Origin: an uncultured Collinsella sp.
Lineage (GTDB): Bacteria > Actinomycetota > Coriobacteriia > Coriobacteriales > Coriobacteriaceae
Reading direction: 5' to 3'
NCBI GenBank assembly: GCA_905211615.1
Contig: CAJMBB010000018.1
Coordinates: 1 to 20,510 of the forward strand
Length of the DNA: 20,510 nucleotides
Shown piece after piece: positions 1 through 7,141 of this stretch. The stretch's first letter is position 1. Each line of letters starts with the position of its first letter. Below the pieces are notes generated by a model that saw only the letters and a program-made list of their open reading frames with translations, was not told where the DNA came from and searched no databases. The position numbers were made by a program, and so were the translations under genes.

Positions 1-1499
1 CCGACCGCTACATCGCCGACCGCTTCCTGCCCGACAAGGCCATCGACCTGGTCGATGAGGCCGCGAGCCGCCTGCGCATGGAGCTCGACAGCATGCCGGT
101 CGAGATCGACGCCACCACGCGTCAGCTCACCCAGCTGCAGATTGAGGAGCAGGCGCTCATGAAGGAGACCGACGACGCCTCCAAGGAGCGTCTGGAGGCC
201 CTGCGCCAAGAGATTGCCGAGGTCCAAGAAAAGCTCAACGTGCAAAAGGCCGGCTGGCTCAACCAGAAGAACGCCATCGACCACGTGCAGGAGCTTAAGG
301 GGCAGCTCGACGAGGCCAGAAGCGAAGAGGAGCGCGCGACGCGCAACGGCGACCTGGGCCGTGCGTCCGAGCTGCGCTACTCCGTGATTCCGGGTTTGCA
401 GCAGCAGATTCAGGATTCCGAGGCTGCGCTCGAGGCACAAAAGCAGCAGGACGGCGAGGGCCTCAACGAGCAGGTGACCTCCGATGAGGTCGCCGAGGTC
501 GTGAGCGCCTGGACCGGCGTGCCCGTGTCCAAGATGATGCAGGGCGAGCTCGACAAGCTCAAGGGCCTGGAGGGCGAGCTGCATAAGCGCGTCATCGGCC
601 AGGACGAGGCCGTGTCCGCTGTGGCCGCGGCCGTGCGTCGCAGCCGTGCGGGCCTCTCCGACCCGGACAAGCCCATCGGTAGCTTCTTCTTCCTGGGCCC
701 CACCGGCGTAGGCAAGACCGAGCTCGCCAAGGCGCTGGCCGAGTGCCTGTTCGATGACGAGCGCGCACTCGTGCGTATCGACATGTCCGAGTACATGGAG
801 AAGTTCAGCGTCCAGCGTCTGATCGGTGCGCCCCCGGGATACGTGGGCTACGACGAGGGCGGTCAGCTTACCGAGGCCGTGCGCCGTCGTCCGTACTCCG
901 TGATCTTGCTCGACGAGATGGAGAAGGCCCATCCGGATGTCTTTAACGTGCTGTTGCAGGTGCTTGACGACGGTCGTCTGACCGATGGCCAGGGTCGCCA
1001 GGTGTCCTTCAAGAACACGATTATCATCATGACGTCCAACGTGGGCTCCAAGGCCATTGCCGATCTGTCCGGTAAGGACGAGGAGGAGATGCGCCATCAG
1101 GTCGACACCGCCATGGCTCAGACCTTCCGCCCCGAGTTCCTCAACCGTATCGACGATATCGTGGTGTTCCATCCGCTCGGCATGGCGCAGATCGAGAAGA
1201 TCGTCGACATCCAGCTCGCCGACGTCCGCGCGCGTCTGGCCAAGGAGCGCATGACGCTTGCCATCACCCCGGCGGCCAAGCAGCTGCTCGCCGTGGGCGG
1301 CCTGGACCCCGTGTTCGGTGCCCGTCCGCTCAAGCGTCTGGTGCAGCGCGAGGTCGTGGATGCTATCGCGGCGGCCATCATCGACGGCACGGTGCGCGAG
1401 GGCGATCAGGTGACGGTCGATGTCGACAAGGACGGCGGCTTTACCGTCGTGTGCGACAACACCCCGGCAGCCACCTACGAGGTCCCCGACGCCGAGTAG
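1..1499 (+). CDS. clpB: ATP-dependent chaperone ClpB, C-terminal part (5' end outside window)
   Basis: Hexameric AAA+ disaggregase that works with DnaK to pull proteins out of aggregates in the cytosol. The reading frame is open from base 3, so the gene starts upstream of the window. The first residues (DRYIADRFLPDKAIDLVDEA) are the end of the first nucleotide-binding domain. They are followed by the charged coiled-coil middle domain (about bases 110-480) that separates ClpB from ClpA and ClpX. The second ATPase domain has Walker A GPTGVGKT (about 696-719), the pore loop GAPPGYVGYDEGG, Walker B VILLDEMEKAHPD, and the C-terminal small domain PVFGARPLKRLVQRE. It ends with an acidic tail at TAG 1497-1499. 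A strong terminator follows, so this is the last gene of its transcript. The identification is very secure. Regulation (HspR/CIRCE-like) cannot be judged because the promoter is not in view. Confidence 0.97.
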   Translation, partial: DRYIADRFLPDKAIDLVDEAASRLRMELDSMPVEIDATTRQLTQLQIEEQALMKETDDASKERLEALRQEIAEVQEKLNVQKAGWLNQKNAIDHVQELKGQLDEARSEEERATRNGDLGRASELRYSVIPGLQQQIQDSEAALEAQKQQDGEGLNEQVTSDEVAEVVSAWTGVPVSKMMQGELDKLKGLEGELHKRVIGQDEAVSAVAAAVRRSRAGLSDPDKPIGSFFFLGPTGVGKTELAKALAECLFDDERALVRIDMSEYMEKFSVQRLIGAPPGYVGYDEGGQLTEAVRRRPYSVILLDEMEKAHPDVFNVLLQVLDDGRLTDGQGRQVSFKNTIIIMTSNVGSKAIADLSGKDEEEMRHQVDTAMAQTFRPEFLNRIDDIVVFHPLGMAQIEKIVDIQLADVRARLAKERMTLAITPAAKQLLAVGGLDPVFGARPLKRLVQREVVDAIAAAIIDGTVREGDQVTVDVDKDGGFTVVCDNTPAATYEVPDAE

Positions 1500-1545
1500 A
1501 TTTTGGGACATGCCTTAAAAACGGCCAGTCGTCTCTAAACGCCAA

Positions 1546-1580
1546 GGGCGGCGGATCCAATTGGGTCCGCCGCCCTTTTT
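1546..1580 (+). terminator. Rho-independent terminator of clpB
   Basis: A 13-bp stem (1546-1558 with 1563-1575, one G-U pair) closes an AATT loop and is followed directly by TTTTT at 1576-1580. It lies 46 bases after the clpB stop. A weak promoter-like pair, TTGGGT 1561-1566 and GACAAT 1586-1591 (19-bp spacing), overlaps its 3' arm and could serve the small ORF downstream. That pair is only suggestive. Confidence 0.92.
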
Positions 1581-1630
1581 CGTGCGACAATCGATGATGC
1601 CGAACGGATGCGATGTAAGGAGCTATGCAG

Positions 1631-1804
1631 ATGAAAGACGAGATCAAGACAAGCGCGCCGGCGCCCAGGCCCACGTCCAAACCGGCGCCCAAGCCGCGCG
1701 ACCCCTACATCCGTGCCGAGAACGAGGACGATGACGGTTACGACCCCTACAGCGATCGACGCCCCGAGCGCGAGCCGATGTTCGAAGCTGACCCGTGGCG
1801 CTAA
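1631..1804 (+). CDS. Small proline-rich acidic protein, 57 aa, unknown function
   Basis: Unrecognised short ORF. AAGGAG at 1617-1622 lies 8 bases before the ATG at 1631, an ideal spacing. An in-frame ATG at 1625 is only 2 bases from the Shine-Dalgarno and is less likely. The product starts MKDEIKTSAPAPRP. It has an N-terminal Pro/Ala/Lys-rich stretch, then a repeated DPY theme (RDPYIRAE, GYDPYSD), then an acidic and arginine-rich end, FEADPWR. There is no hydrophobic segment and no cysteine, so it is probably a soluble and largely disordered cytosolic protein. It follows the clpB terminator at a short distance and may have its own weak promoter inside that terminator. It could be a non-coding stretch that happens to be open, but the ribosome binding site and the composition argue for a real gene. 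Confidence 0.6.
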   Translation: MKDEIKTSAPAPRPTSKPAPKPRDPYIRAENEDDDGYDPYSDRRPEREPMFEADPWR

Positions 1805-1837
1805 TTGCATCAAGTAGCTAATTTGGCGATGATTTTC

Positions 1838-1869
1838 TGGGACGGGGTAGTCAAAAAAGTCCCGTCCCA
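1838..1869. repeat. Intergenic GGGACGGG/CCCGTCCC hairpin
   Basis: A perfect 9-bp inverted repeat (1838-1846 and 1861-1869) with a 14-base A-rich loop, GTAGTCAAAAAAGT. No T-run follows on either strand, so it is not a classical terminator, although it follows the small ORF and may end its transcript. The loop word TAGTCAAA recurs in the hairpin at 10441-10494, and a GGGACG-type stem recurs at 9935-9970. This suggests a dispersed intergenic hairpin family. Confidence 0.6.
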
Positions 1870-1980
1870 AATCGACTGCCCAGGGAGTCGCATTCGAGCT
1901 TGGTTGTCCTCTCAACCACTCGGCATCCTTCGAGCAGTAATAGTGTAAAAATTTGCTTAAGTGTTAATCAAGTCAGACAT

Positions 1981-2040
1981 AATCTTGCTCTCTAATTAAT
2001 CAAGAATCGCTATAATTTTGATTAGATAGAGAGCAAGATT
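1981..2040. promoter_or_regulatory. Long imperfect palindrome before the AAA ATPase gene
   Basis: Arms 1981-2001 and 2020-2040 match as an inverted repeat over 21 bases with two mismatches (outer core AATCTTGCTCTCTA). An 18-base AT-rich centre holds TATAAT at 2011-2016. The right arm ends right before the ribosome binding site GGAGA (2041-2045). It could be an operator for a dimeric regulator or an mRNA hairpin next to the start site. A possible upstream promoter is TTGCTT 1953-1958 with CATAAT 1978-1983 (19-bp spacing). The function is inferred; the symmetry is plain in the sequence. Confidence 0.55.
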
Positions 2041-2048
2041 GGAGAATC

Positions 2049-3401
2049 ATGGCATTCAACGACTTGATCGCCCAGAAAATAAAGGACTTTGAACAGCAGG
2101 GGGTTCCGCAGGTCTTTGAGCGAGACCTTGATCTAGGAAACCCACAGGAGCCAAAGCGCGACAACATCGTAAATGTGATTGTGGGGGCCCGCCGTTGTGG
2201 AAAGACGTATCGCTTGTATCAGGAGATGCGGCGGCTTCAGAGCCGGGGCGTCGAGCTTGACCGGATGCTTTACTTCAATTTTGAGGATGAGCGCTTGCGC
2301 CCGTATGAGCCATCGCTGCTGGCGGACGTGCTCGACACGTTCTATGCGCTGTATCCTGCTGCTCGAACCGAGGGCGCTTACATTTTCTTTGACGAGATCC
2401 AAGAAATTCCCGAATGGGGTGCGTTTCTGCGGCGTGTAGTCGATACGGAGAAAGCGACCGTCTATGTGACGGGATCTTCTTCTAAGATGCTGTCCTCAGA
2501 ACTTAAGAGCGAGTTCAGGGGTCGTTCTCTTGTGCGAGAGCTTTTTCCGTTGAGTTTTTCGGAATACGTTCGATATAAGACGGGGAACGTTCCCGAGCCA
2601 GATGCGACCTTTTCCCCGAGCGATGCAGCGCTGCTTCGACATCATCTGATCGGGTATCTTGAACAAGGGGGATTCATCGCGACACTTGAGCAGACGCCTG
2701 CAGACGCGATTCAGCTGTTACAGGAATATGCTTCGCGAACGGTCGCCATGGACGTCGTTGAACGTTACGACGTCAGGAACCCTCGCCTGGCATCGCTGTT
2801 CTTGACGCGGTGTATGGCATCTTCGGGACGAGAGCTGTCAGTGAACAAAGTGTACAACGAGTTCAAGAGCAGACAGATACCCGTCAGTCGTAATTCGCTC
2901 AGCGATTTACTTGAGTATTATGAGGACGCTTACCTGTTATTTTCTGTGCCGGAGTTCACGCGTTCACTGGCAAATAACATGCGGTCTGCGTCTAAGGTCT
3001 ACGCTGTCGACCCTGCGATGTTTGGAGCATTTTCTCCCGCATCGGCATTGGACCAGGGCCAGAGGCTCGAGACCGCAGTGTTCAATGCGCTAAGAAGAAG
3101 GACTCCCGCGGTGAGGACCGGCTCGGTCTGCCGCCTGCTAATCAAAGAGAAGAGCAAAAGCCATGAGGTGGACTTTGTGGCTGGGGACGCGCTTCTCATG
3201 CGGGCTTATAGCCTGATTCAGGTGAGTGCGGATATGGCAAGTGAGAAAACGCGCGAGCGCGAAATTGCCGCGCTTGATGCCTCGATGGCCCAGTTCGATC
3301 TTGGCGAGTCGGCAATCGTTACCATGGATGAACAGACCGATATTCCATGCGAGCACGGTGTGGTACACGTTATGCCCGCATGGAAGTGGCTCCTTGCCTA
3401 A
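2049..3401 (+). CDS. AAA-family ATPase with C-terminal DUF4143 domain
   Basis: A 450-aa protein of the AAA_14/DUF4143 type, a widespread prokaryotic family without an established role. Walker A is GARRCGKT (residues 46-53), Walker B is YIFFDEIQEIP (111-121), and a sensor-like strand VYVTGSSSKML (138-148) follows. Residues 200-310 hold helices that include a helix-turn-helix-like part (SVNKVYNEF, ISRNSL-type SRNSLSDLLEYYEDA). The C-terminal part keeps a degenerate PD-(D/E)XK-like pattern (EVDFVAGD 373-380, then LIQVS 389-393) in which the usual final lysine is serine, so nuclease activity is unlikely. The ATG is 4-5 bases after GGAGA. Visibly lower GC and relaxed codon use compared with its neighbours suggest horizontal acquisition. 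It stands alone with no toxin, restriction or CRISPR partner. The family call is firm; the function is unknown. Confidence 0.88.
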   Translation: MAFNDLIAQKIKDFEQQGVPQVFERDLDLGNPQEPKRDNIVNVIVGARRCGKTYRLYQEMRRLQSRGVELDRMLYFNFEDERLRPYEPSLLADVLDTFYALYPAARTEGAYIFFDEIQEIPEWGAFLRRVVDTEKATVYVTGSSSKMLSSELKSEFRGRSLVRELFPLSFSEYVRYKTGNVPEPDATFSPSDAALLRHHLIGYLEQGGFIATLEQTPADAIQLLQEYASRTVAMDVVERYDVRNPRLASLFLTRCMASSGRELSVNKVYNEFKSRQIPVSRNSLSDLLEYYEDAYLLFSVPEFTRSLANNMRSASKVYAVDPAMFGAFSPASALDQGQRLETAVFNALRRRTPAVRTGSVCRLLIKEKSKSHEVDFVAGDALLMRAYSLIQVSADMASEKTREREIAALDASMAQFDLGESAIVTMDEQTDIPCEHGVVHVMPAWKWLLA

Positions 3402-3474
3402 TCATCTATGGACCTGTGGGGTCAGGACCTCCTGGCTCCTTCATCACAGTTGGGGAGCACCTTGCTGCGCCAGG

Positions 3475-4977
3475 CTAGTCCTGGGCTTTGATGCTCGGCA
3501 GCAGGATCTGCGCGAGGTAGTCGGTCTCGAGTTTGGTCGCGGCGTCTGCGTTTCCGTCTTTGCCGACCAGCACGTTCTTGATCTGGCTATAGGTATAGCG
3601 GTTGCCGGTCGTGAGCTCGACAAGCTCAATGGCCGTGTCCATGGGGTAGGTCGACACGGGATTCTGCGTCCGTCCGTTGATGGTCTGGGGCACCACGTAC
3701 GGATAGACGGGGCCGCTGGCGTAGACGGTATAACCGTTGCCTAGATTGGCCGCGCCCAAAACCGTATCGCCCTCATCGGGCGTAAAGCTCTCGCCCTCGC
3801 GCACCGCGACGAGCGTCACAATCGGCGTATCGCTGTCGCCGGCAAGATAGATGCATAGCGTGCTGCCATTTTGCCAAGTCTCGACCTTGCCGTACCACTC
3901 GACGGGGATATCGAGCTGGTAGAGGTCGGTTGCCTTGTGACGGGCGTCGGCATCGCGGGCCGCCTGTGCCTTTTGCGCGCTCACGGCATTGACGGCGGCG
4001 TCGCGCCGCGCGGTTGCCGCCTGCTGGAGCACCTTGGCGGTGGCGGCGGAGCTCGCGCCTCCCTCCTTGGCATATTTGGCGGCGGCATCGATCTGGTCGT
4101 CGGTTACCGTGTCGGCCGAAGGCACCTTGAGCTTAAAGGCGGCCTGGCTGCTTAGGTCCTGTCCGTCGCTCTTGATCGTGACCTGCGCCTTGGTGGTCGG
4201 CACGGTATAGACGGTGCCGTCGGACGCGATGGGGGAGGCGGCAATGGAGAGCGTGTAGTCACCGGGTAGCAGTTTGATGCCACGGCCGTGCTCGTCAACA
4301 TAGAGTGTTTCGCTCACGGAGGATCCGTCAGAATCCTGGCCACTCACCTGTACGGGAATCTTGGAGCCGGCGGAACAGTCGAGCCCCGCGGCATGCACAC
4401 CAATCTGCACCGACATCATCGTGTGGGCATTGGCGGCGGCGGTGGCAGCCTGCTCTTGTTGATATCCGTTCCAGGCAGCATAGCCTGCACCGCCGGCGAC
4501 GAGCGCGACGGCCACGACACCGGCGACCAACAGATTGCGGCGCTTGGGCGACATCTTGCGATGGCGAACCTCGGCCTCGCGTGCCGAGGGAACGGACGGC
4601 AGGGGAATATCGCCCATGGCGACGGTCTCGTCCACGGCTGGTGCGGAACCCAGGCCAGGAAGCTCGCGGGTCAGCGAATCCTCGGGCGGCAAGCTGTCGA
4701 GCAAGATGGTTTCCTCGCCCGTGTCGGATTCGGGCTGGTTGCCGGCCTCACATTCGGATTCCTCGTGCCCCGCCTCGACTTCGGTGGGCACGGCGCCATC
4801 GTCTTTTGCATCCTGATCATCGGGCTGCGCCTCGATTTCCGGCTCATCCTGCACATCAACGCCCGAATCGTCAAACGCAATCTCATCGAGTGAAATCCGG
4901 TCTAAGCTCTCCAAGGCCTCGGCGCAAGCTTCTGCATCTTGGGCCGCATCCTCTTGGCCCATCGTCTCATCTTTCAT
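3475..4977 (-). CDS. Single-pass membrane protein with acidic cytoplasmic N-terminus, unknown function
   Basis: A 500-aa protein I do not recognise. Residues 1-140 are strongly acidic and low-complexity. They hold many Asp/Glu, few hydrophobic residues and no signal peptide, and are probably disordered in the cytoplasm. A basic patch (RHRKMSPKRRN 138-148) precedes one transmembrane helix (about 149-168, LLVAGVVAVALVAGGAGYAAW). By the positive-inside rule the remaining 330 residues face outside. The extracellular part has a beta-rich region (170-270), an Ala-rich helical segment (about 290-345) and a C-terminal domain with VEWYGKVETWQNGSTLCIYL. The start is ATG 4977 behind GGGGGA; an in-frame ATG at 4962 lacks a clear ribosome binding site. 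Its stop converges on the ATPase stop across 73 bases with no convincing terminator. The layout recalls Coriobacteriia surface proteins that bind or sense envelope components, but that is inference. Confidence 0.82.
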   Translation of the reverse strand: MKDETMGQEDAAQDAEACAEALESLDRISLDEIAFDDSGVDVQDEPEIEAQPDDQDAKDDGAVPTEVEAGHEESECEAGNQPESDTGEETILLDSLPPEDSLTRELPGLGSAPAVDETVAMGDIPLPSVPSAREAEVRHRKMSPKRRNLLVAGVVAVALVAGGAGYAAWNGYQQEQAATAAANAHTMMSVQIGVHAAGLDCSAGSKIPVQVSGQDSDGSSVSETLYVDEHGRGIKLLPGDYTLSIAASPIASDGTVYTVPTTKAQVTIKSDGQDLSSQAAFKLKVPSADTVTDDQIDAAAKYAKEGGASSAATAKVLQQAATARRDAAVNAVSAQKAQAARDADARHKATDLYQLDIPVEWYGKVETWQNGSTLCIYLAGDSDTPIVTLVAVREGESFTPDEGDTVLGAANLGNGYTVYASGPVYPYVVPQTINGRTQNPVSTYPMDTAIELVELTTGNRYTYSQIKNVLVGKDGNADAATKLETDYLAQILLPSIKAQD

Positions 4978-5108
4978 ACATCCCCCAAGCTCAATATCGG
5001 GACAACAATGTACCCAAAAACAGGGTCATATAGAGCTGTCAGGCAATTGGAAATCTGATTTTATCTGTGCGAGAGGTTTTGAATATGTGCGTGGCTGCGC
5101 GCCGCAGC

Positions 5109-5148
5109 AAAAAGCCCCCGGAAAGCGGACAAATCGCTTTCCGGGGGC
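5109..5148 (-). terminator. Rho-independent terminator of the TetR-DUF5692 operon
   Basis: A perfect 14-bp stem (5114-5127 with 5135-5148, GCCCCCGGAAAGCG type) with a 7-base loop. Read on the minus strand it is followed by TTTTT (complement of 5109-5113). It lies 70 bases past the stop of the DUF5692 gene. Confidence 0.93.
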
Positions 5149-5218
5149 ATGCAATACGTTGCATTGCGCGGAGTCGGCCAGGCGACTTCACATTCAAGCG
5201 GCATGTGCGCCGGGCATG

Positions 5219-6226
5219 TTACTCGGCGTGTGCGTAATCCACCTTGGCGCGGCGGGCGGTAGCCTTCTCCCAGTCGCTGGTGCCCTCAAAGACATCCTGC
5301 TTGTAGGGATTGCGGCCGAGCTTCTTGGCACGGTAGACGACGTAGATGATCGCGGCGATGTTGGCGACCAGCGCGGCGATGGAGACCGCGGTGGCAGCGG
5401 CGGGGTCGAGCGTGGAGTGGGTCACAAAGATAGACTCCTCCTGGAAGTACGGGAACACCTGGGCAAACATGCACCAAATGGCCAGCGTAAAGGCGCGGTT
5501 CTGGATCCAGCCTCCCTTGTTCCAGATAAAGGCGGCGACGGTGGGCGCCAGCAGCAGCGCAAATCCGCAGAACCAGGAGTGGGTGGGCAGGCAGTTGTAG
5601 GTGTAGCAGAAGTTCCAGATGTCGTAGGCGATGATGTAGACCCAGGTCATGTCGGGCCACAGCATGTCGGTCTTGTCCTCGGAGGCGTAGACGCTCCACC
5701 AACCGGTCATGCAGAAGATGTTGATGATTCCGGCGATGCCGTTGAACACGTTGTTCCAGCCGGCCAGCTGCGTAGTACCTTCGGAGGTGACCCAAGTGGA
5801 CTTGCCCAGGACAAAGAAGTGATATGCGCTCTCGAAGTCGGACACGACGGCGATCATGATGTTGATGGCGACGATCACAAACGGCCACGCGCGGAACCAA
5901 TGCGCCTTGCCGATCTTGCCCCACTGGTACTTAATGGCAATGAAGCCCCAGCAACCGGCCAGCGCCGCGTATACCTTGGCGTAGTGGAACCAGCTGTTCT
6001 GGTACACATGGGTGGGGTTGGTGAGCGCCCACTCGGCACCCTGCGAAACGCCGATGGCGATGGCGACGCAGTAGATGGTCATGGCCAGCGGAGCCACGCC
6101 AAAGATGATTGCCGCGCCCAGCTTGGTGCGGCGGCCGACCTCGTTGAGCACGATGAGGCCAATAAAGACCATGGCCCATCCGGCCCAGTGGGTAAGGGTA
6201 TCGCTACCCCAAACATCGAACAGCAT
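5219..6226 (-). CDS. DUF5692-family polytopic membrane protein
   Basis: A 335-aa integral membrane protein with about nine hydrophobic segments, for example WAGWAMVFIGLIVL, GAAIIFGVAPLAMTIYCVAI, WPFVIVAINIMIAVV, VFNGIAGIINIFCMTGWW, WVYIIAYDIWNFCYTYNCLP, FCGFALLLAPTVAAFIW and the last, AALVANIAAIIYVVYRAK. It is very rich in Trp, Tyr and Phe within and between the helices, with conserved-looking Cys, His and acidic residues near the membrane (NCLPTHSWFCG, SDFESAYHF). It fits the DUF5692 family as I recall it, which has no assigned function. The start is ATG 6226 behind AAAGGAG, 63 bases after the tetR stop on the same strand, so the two genes probably share a transcript. The divergent neighbour is a large flavoprotein. 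A membrane redox partner or a transporter of the inducing compound are both possible; neither is shown. Confidence 0.85.
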   Translation of the reverse strand: MLFDVWGSDTLTHWAGWAMVFIGLIVLNEVGRRTKLGAAIIFGVAPLAMTIYCVAIAIGVSQGAEWALTNPTHVYQNSWFHYAKVYAALAGCWGFIAIKYQWGKIGKAHWFRAWPFVIVAINIMIAVVSDFESAYHFFVLGKSTWVTSEGTTQLAGWNNVFNGIAGIINIFCMTGWWSVYASEDKTDMLWPDMTWVYIIAYDIWNFCYTYNCLPTHSWFCGFALLLAPTVAAFIWNKGGWIQNRAFTLAIWCMFAQVFPYFQEESIFVTHSTLDPAAATAVSIAALVANIAAIIYVVYRAKKLGRNPYKQDVFEGTSDWEKATARRAKVDYAHAE

Positions 6227-6244
6227 GCTGCTCTCCTTTCACAC

Positions 6245-6272
6245 GCCCGCGGCCCCTCTTCTGATCGCGGGC
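6245..6272 (-). promoter_or_regulatory. Hairpin between tetR and the DUF5692 gene
   Basis: GCCCGCG (6245-6251) pairs with CGCGGGC (6266-6272) around a 14-base loop. On the minus-strand transcript it ends a few bases before the AAAGGAG ribosome binding site of the downstream gene. No T-run follows, so it is more likely an RNA processing or stability element than a terminator. Significance uncertain. Confidence 0.4.
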
Positions 6273-6289
6273 AGTTTGGCCAAATGTCG

Positions 6290-6952
6290 TCAGTTCTGGG
6301 GCTTGCGCTCCGGATACTTGGCGGTATAGCCCTCGATGTGGAGTGTCGAGGCGATGATTTCCTTGACCGTCTCGTCGGGCACATCGGGGTGCGTGCGGAT
6401 ATACATCAACAACCCCATGATGAGGGTGTAGAACGTCTCGTAGACATGGTCGATGCGTAGCTCATGATGGGCGACAAAATCCACCACGGTGGTGTCGCAG
6501 ATATACTGCGCCACACGCTGGACCACGTTGTGCAAAAAGCCGCCGTAGAGCGCGCCACTGCTTGAGGTGAGCGTACTCGGCAGTTCGTGGCCGCTGGCGA
6601 CCAGACGCTTAAAGAGCGGGGCGACGGTGTCGAGCGCGCCCTCGATATCGCCGACGGTGCGGCCGGCGTTCCACTGCTCGAGCTCGGAGATAAAGCCGTC
6701 GATCGCCTCGTCCATAACAGCGGTGACGGCGGCGTCCATATCGGCGAAGTAGTGGTAGAACAGTGAGCGCGTGCAGCCGGCTCGCTTGGCCACGGCCGAG
6801 ACGGATAGATGCGACACGCCCAGCTCGGAGCTTACGGTGCGTACGGCATCGAGGATCTCGCGACGGCGTTCGTCTCCCGTCAGGCGCTTTGCCGCGCTAT
6901 CGGACGCAAGAGTGGCGTCGGCCACAGGGATATCTGAGTACGTGTCGCCCAT
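6290..6952 (-). CDS. TetR/AcrR-family transcriptional regulator
   Basis: A 220-aa protein with a short disordered N-terminus and a TetR DNA-binding domain. Helix 1 starts at RRREILDAVRTV (30-40). The helix-turn-helix is LSVSAVAKRAGCTRSLFYHYFADMD with key residues around 49-73, and the YHYF motif is typical of the family. The C-terminal ligand-binding and dimer part is all helical (DFVAHHELRIDHVYETFYTLIMGLLMYI). The start is ATG 6952 with AAAGG upstream. It is transcribed together with the DUF5692 gene and away from the flavoprotein gene. The 189-base divergent region holds two 15-bp palindromes that are its likely operators, so it probably represses itself and both flanking transcripts until a ligand binds. 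The inducer is unknown. Confidence 0.93.
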   Translation of the reverse strand: MGDTYSDIPVADATLASDSAAKRLTGDERRREILDAVRTVSSELGVSHLSVSAVAKRAGCTRSLFYHYFADMDAAVTAVMDEAIDGFISELEQWNAGRTVGDIEGALDTVAPLFKRLVASGHELPSTLTSSSGALYGGFLHNVVQRVAQYICDTTVVDFVAHHELRIDHVYETFYTLIMGLLMYIRTHPDVPDETVKEIIASTLHIEGYTAKYPERKPQN

Positions 6953-7010
6953 GTTTTGCCGCCTTTCATCCTCTTTTGCCTGACCGTTCGCCTAACAGTC
7001 TTGAATATTG

Positions 7011-7025
7011 TTGACGGTTCGTCAA
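7011..7025. promoter_or_regulatory. Candidate TetR operator 1
   Basis: TTGACGGTTCGTCAA, a perfect 6-bp inverted repeat with a 3-base centre, lies in the divergent tetR/flavoprotein region. It shares the form TTGAC-R-N3-Y-GTCAA with the second site, whose centre is 23 bp away, about two helical turns. That arrangement fits two TetR dimers. Assignment to this regulator is inferred from position. Confidence 0.7.
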
Positions 7026-7033
7026 TACTATTT

Positions 7034-7048
7034 TTGACACAATGTCAA
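7034..7048. promoter_or_regulatory. Candidate TetR operator 2
   Basis: TTGACACAATGTCAA, a perfect 6-bp inverted repeat with a 3-base centre and the second copy of the pattern at 7011-7025. TTGACA also looks like a -35 box on either strand, but I find no -10 box at the right distance, so the symmetry is better explained as an operator. Confidence 0.7.
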
Positions 7049-7141
7049 CAATGGCGGGTGAACGGCATGGGAGCATGCCAGGCCTGCAAAAAAAGAGGGG
7101 CGCTGCGGCCTCGTCGGGCTGCGGCAAGAGAAGGGACAACC

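Noticed and set aside
2049..3401. The DUF4143 ATPase as part of an antiphage or toxin-antitoxin system
   Set aside because: No partner gene, nuclease or toxin lies beside it and its own nuclease-like motif is degenerate. Composition alone is not enough to call it defence.
5087..6460. A 457-codon plus-strand frame opposite the DUF5692 gene
   Set aside because: It is a shadow of the DUF5692 and tetR genes with low-complexity composition, and it starts within a terminator hairpin region.
7034..7039. TTGACA as a -35 promoter box for the flavoprotein gene
   Set aside because: No -10-like hexamer occurs 16-19 bp downstream. The sequence is one arm of a perfect palindrome.
6956..7141. In-frame upstream extension of the flavoprotein, including an ATG at 7068 giving MGACQACKK
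   Set aside because: It would read through the TetR operators, and the ATG at 7068 has no good ribosome binding site, whereas GAAGGGA is well placed for the ATG at 7142.
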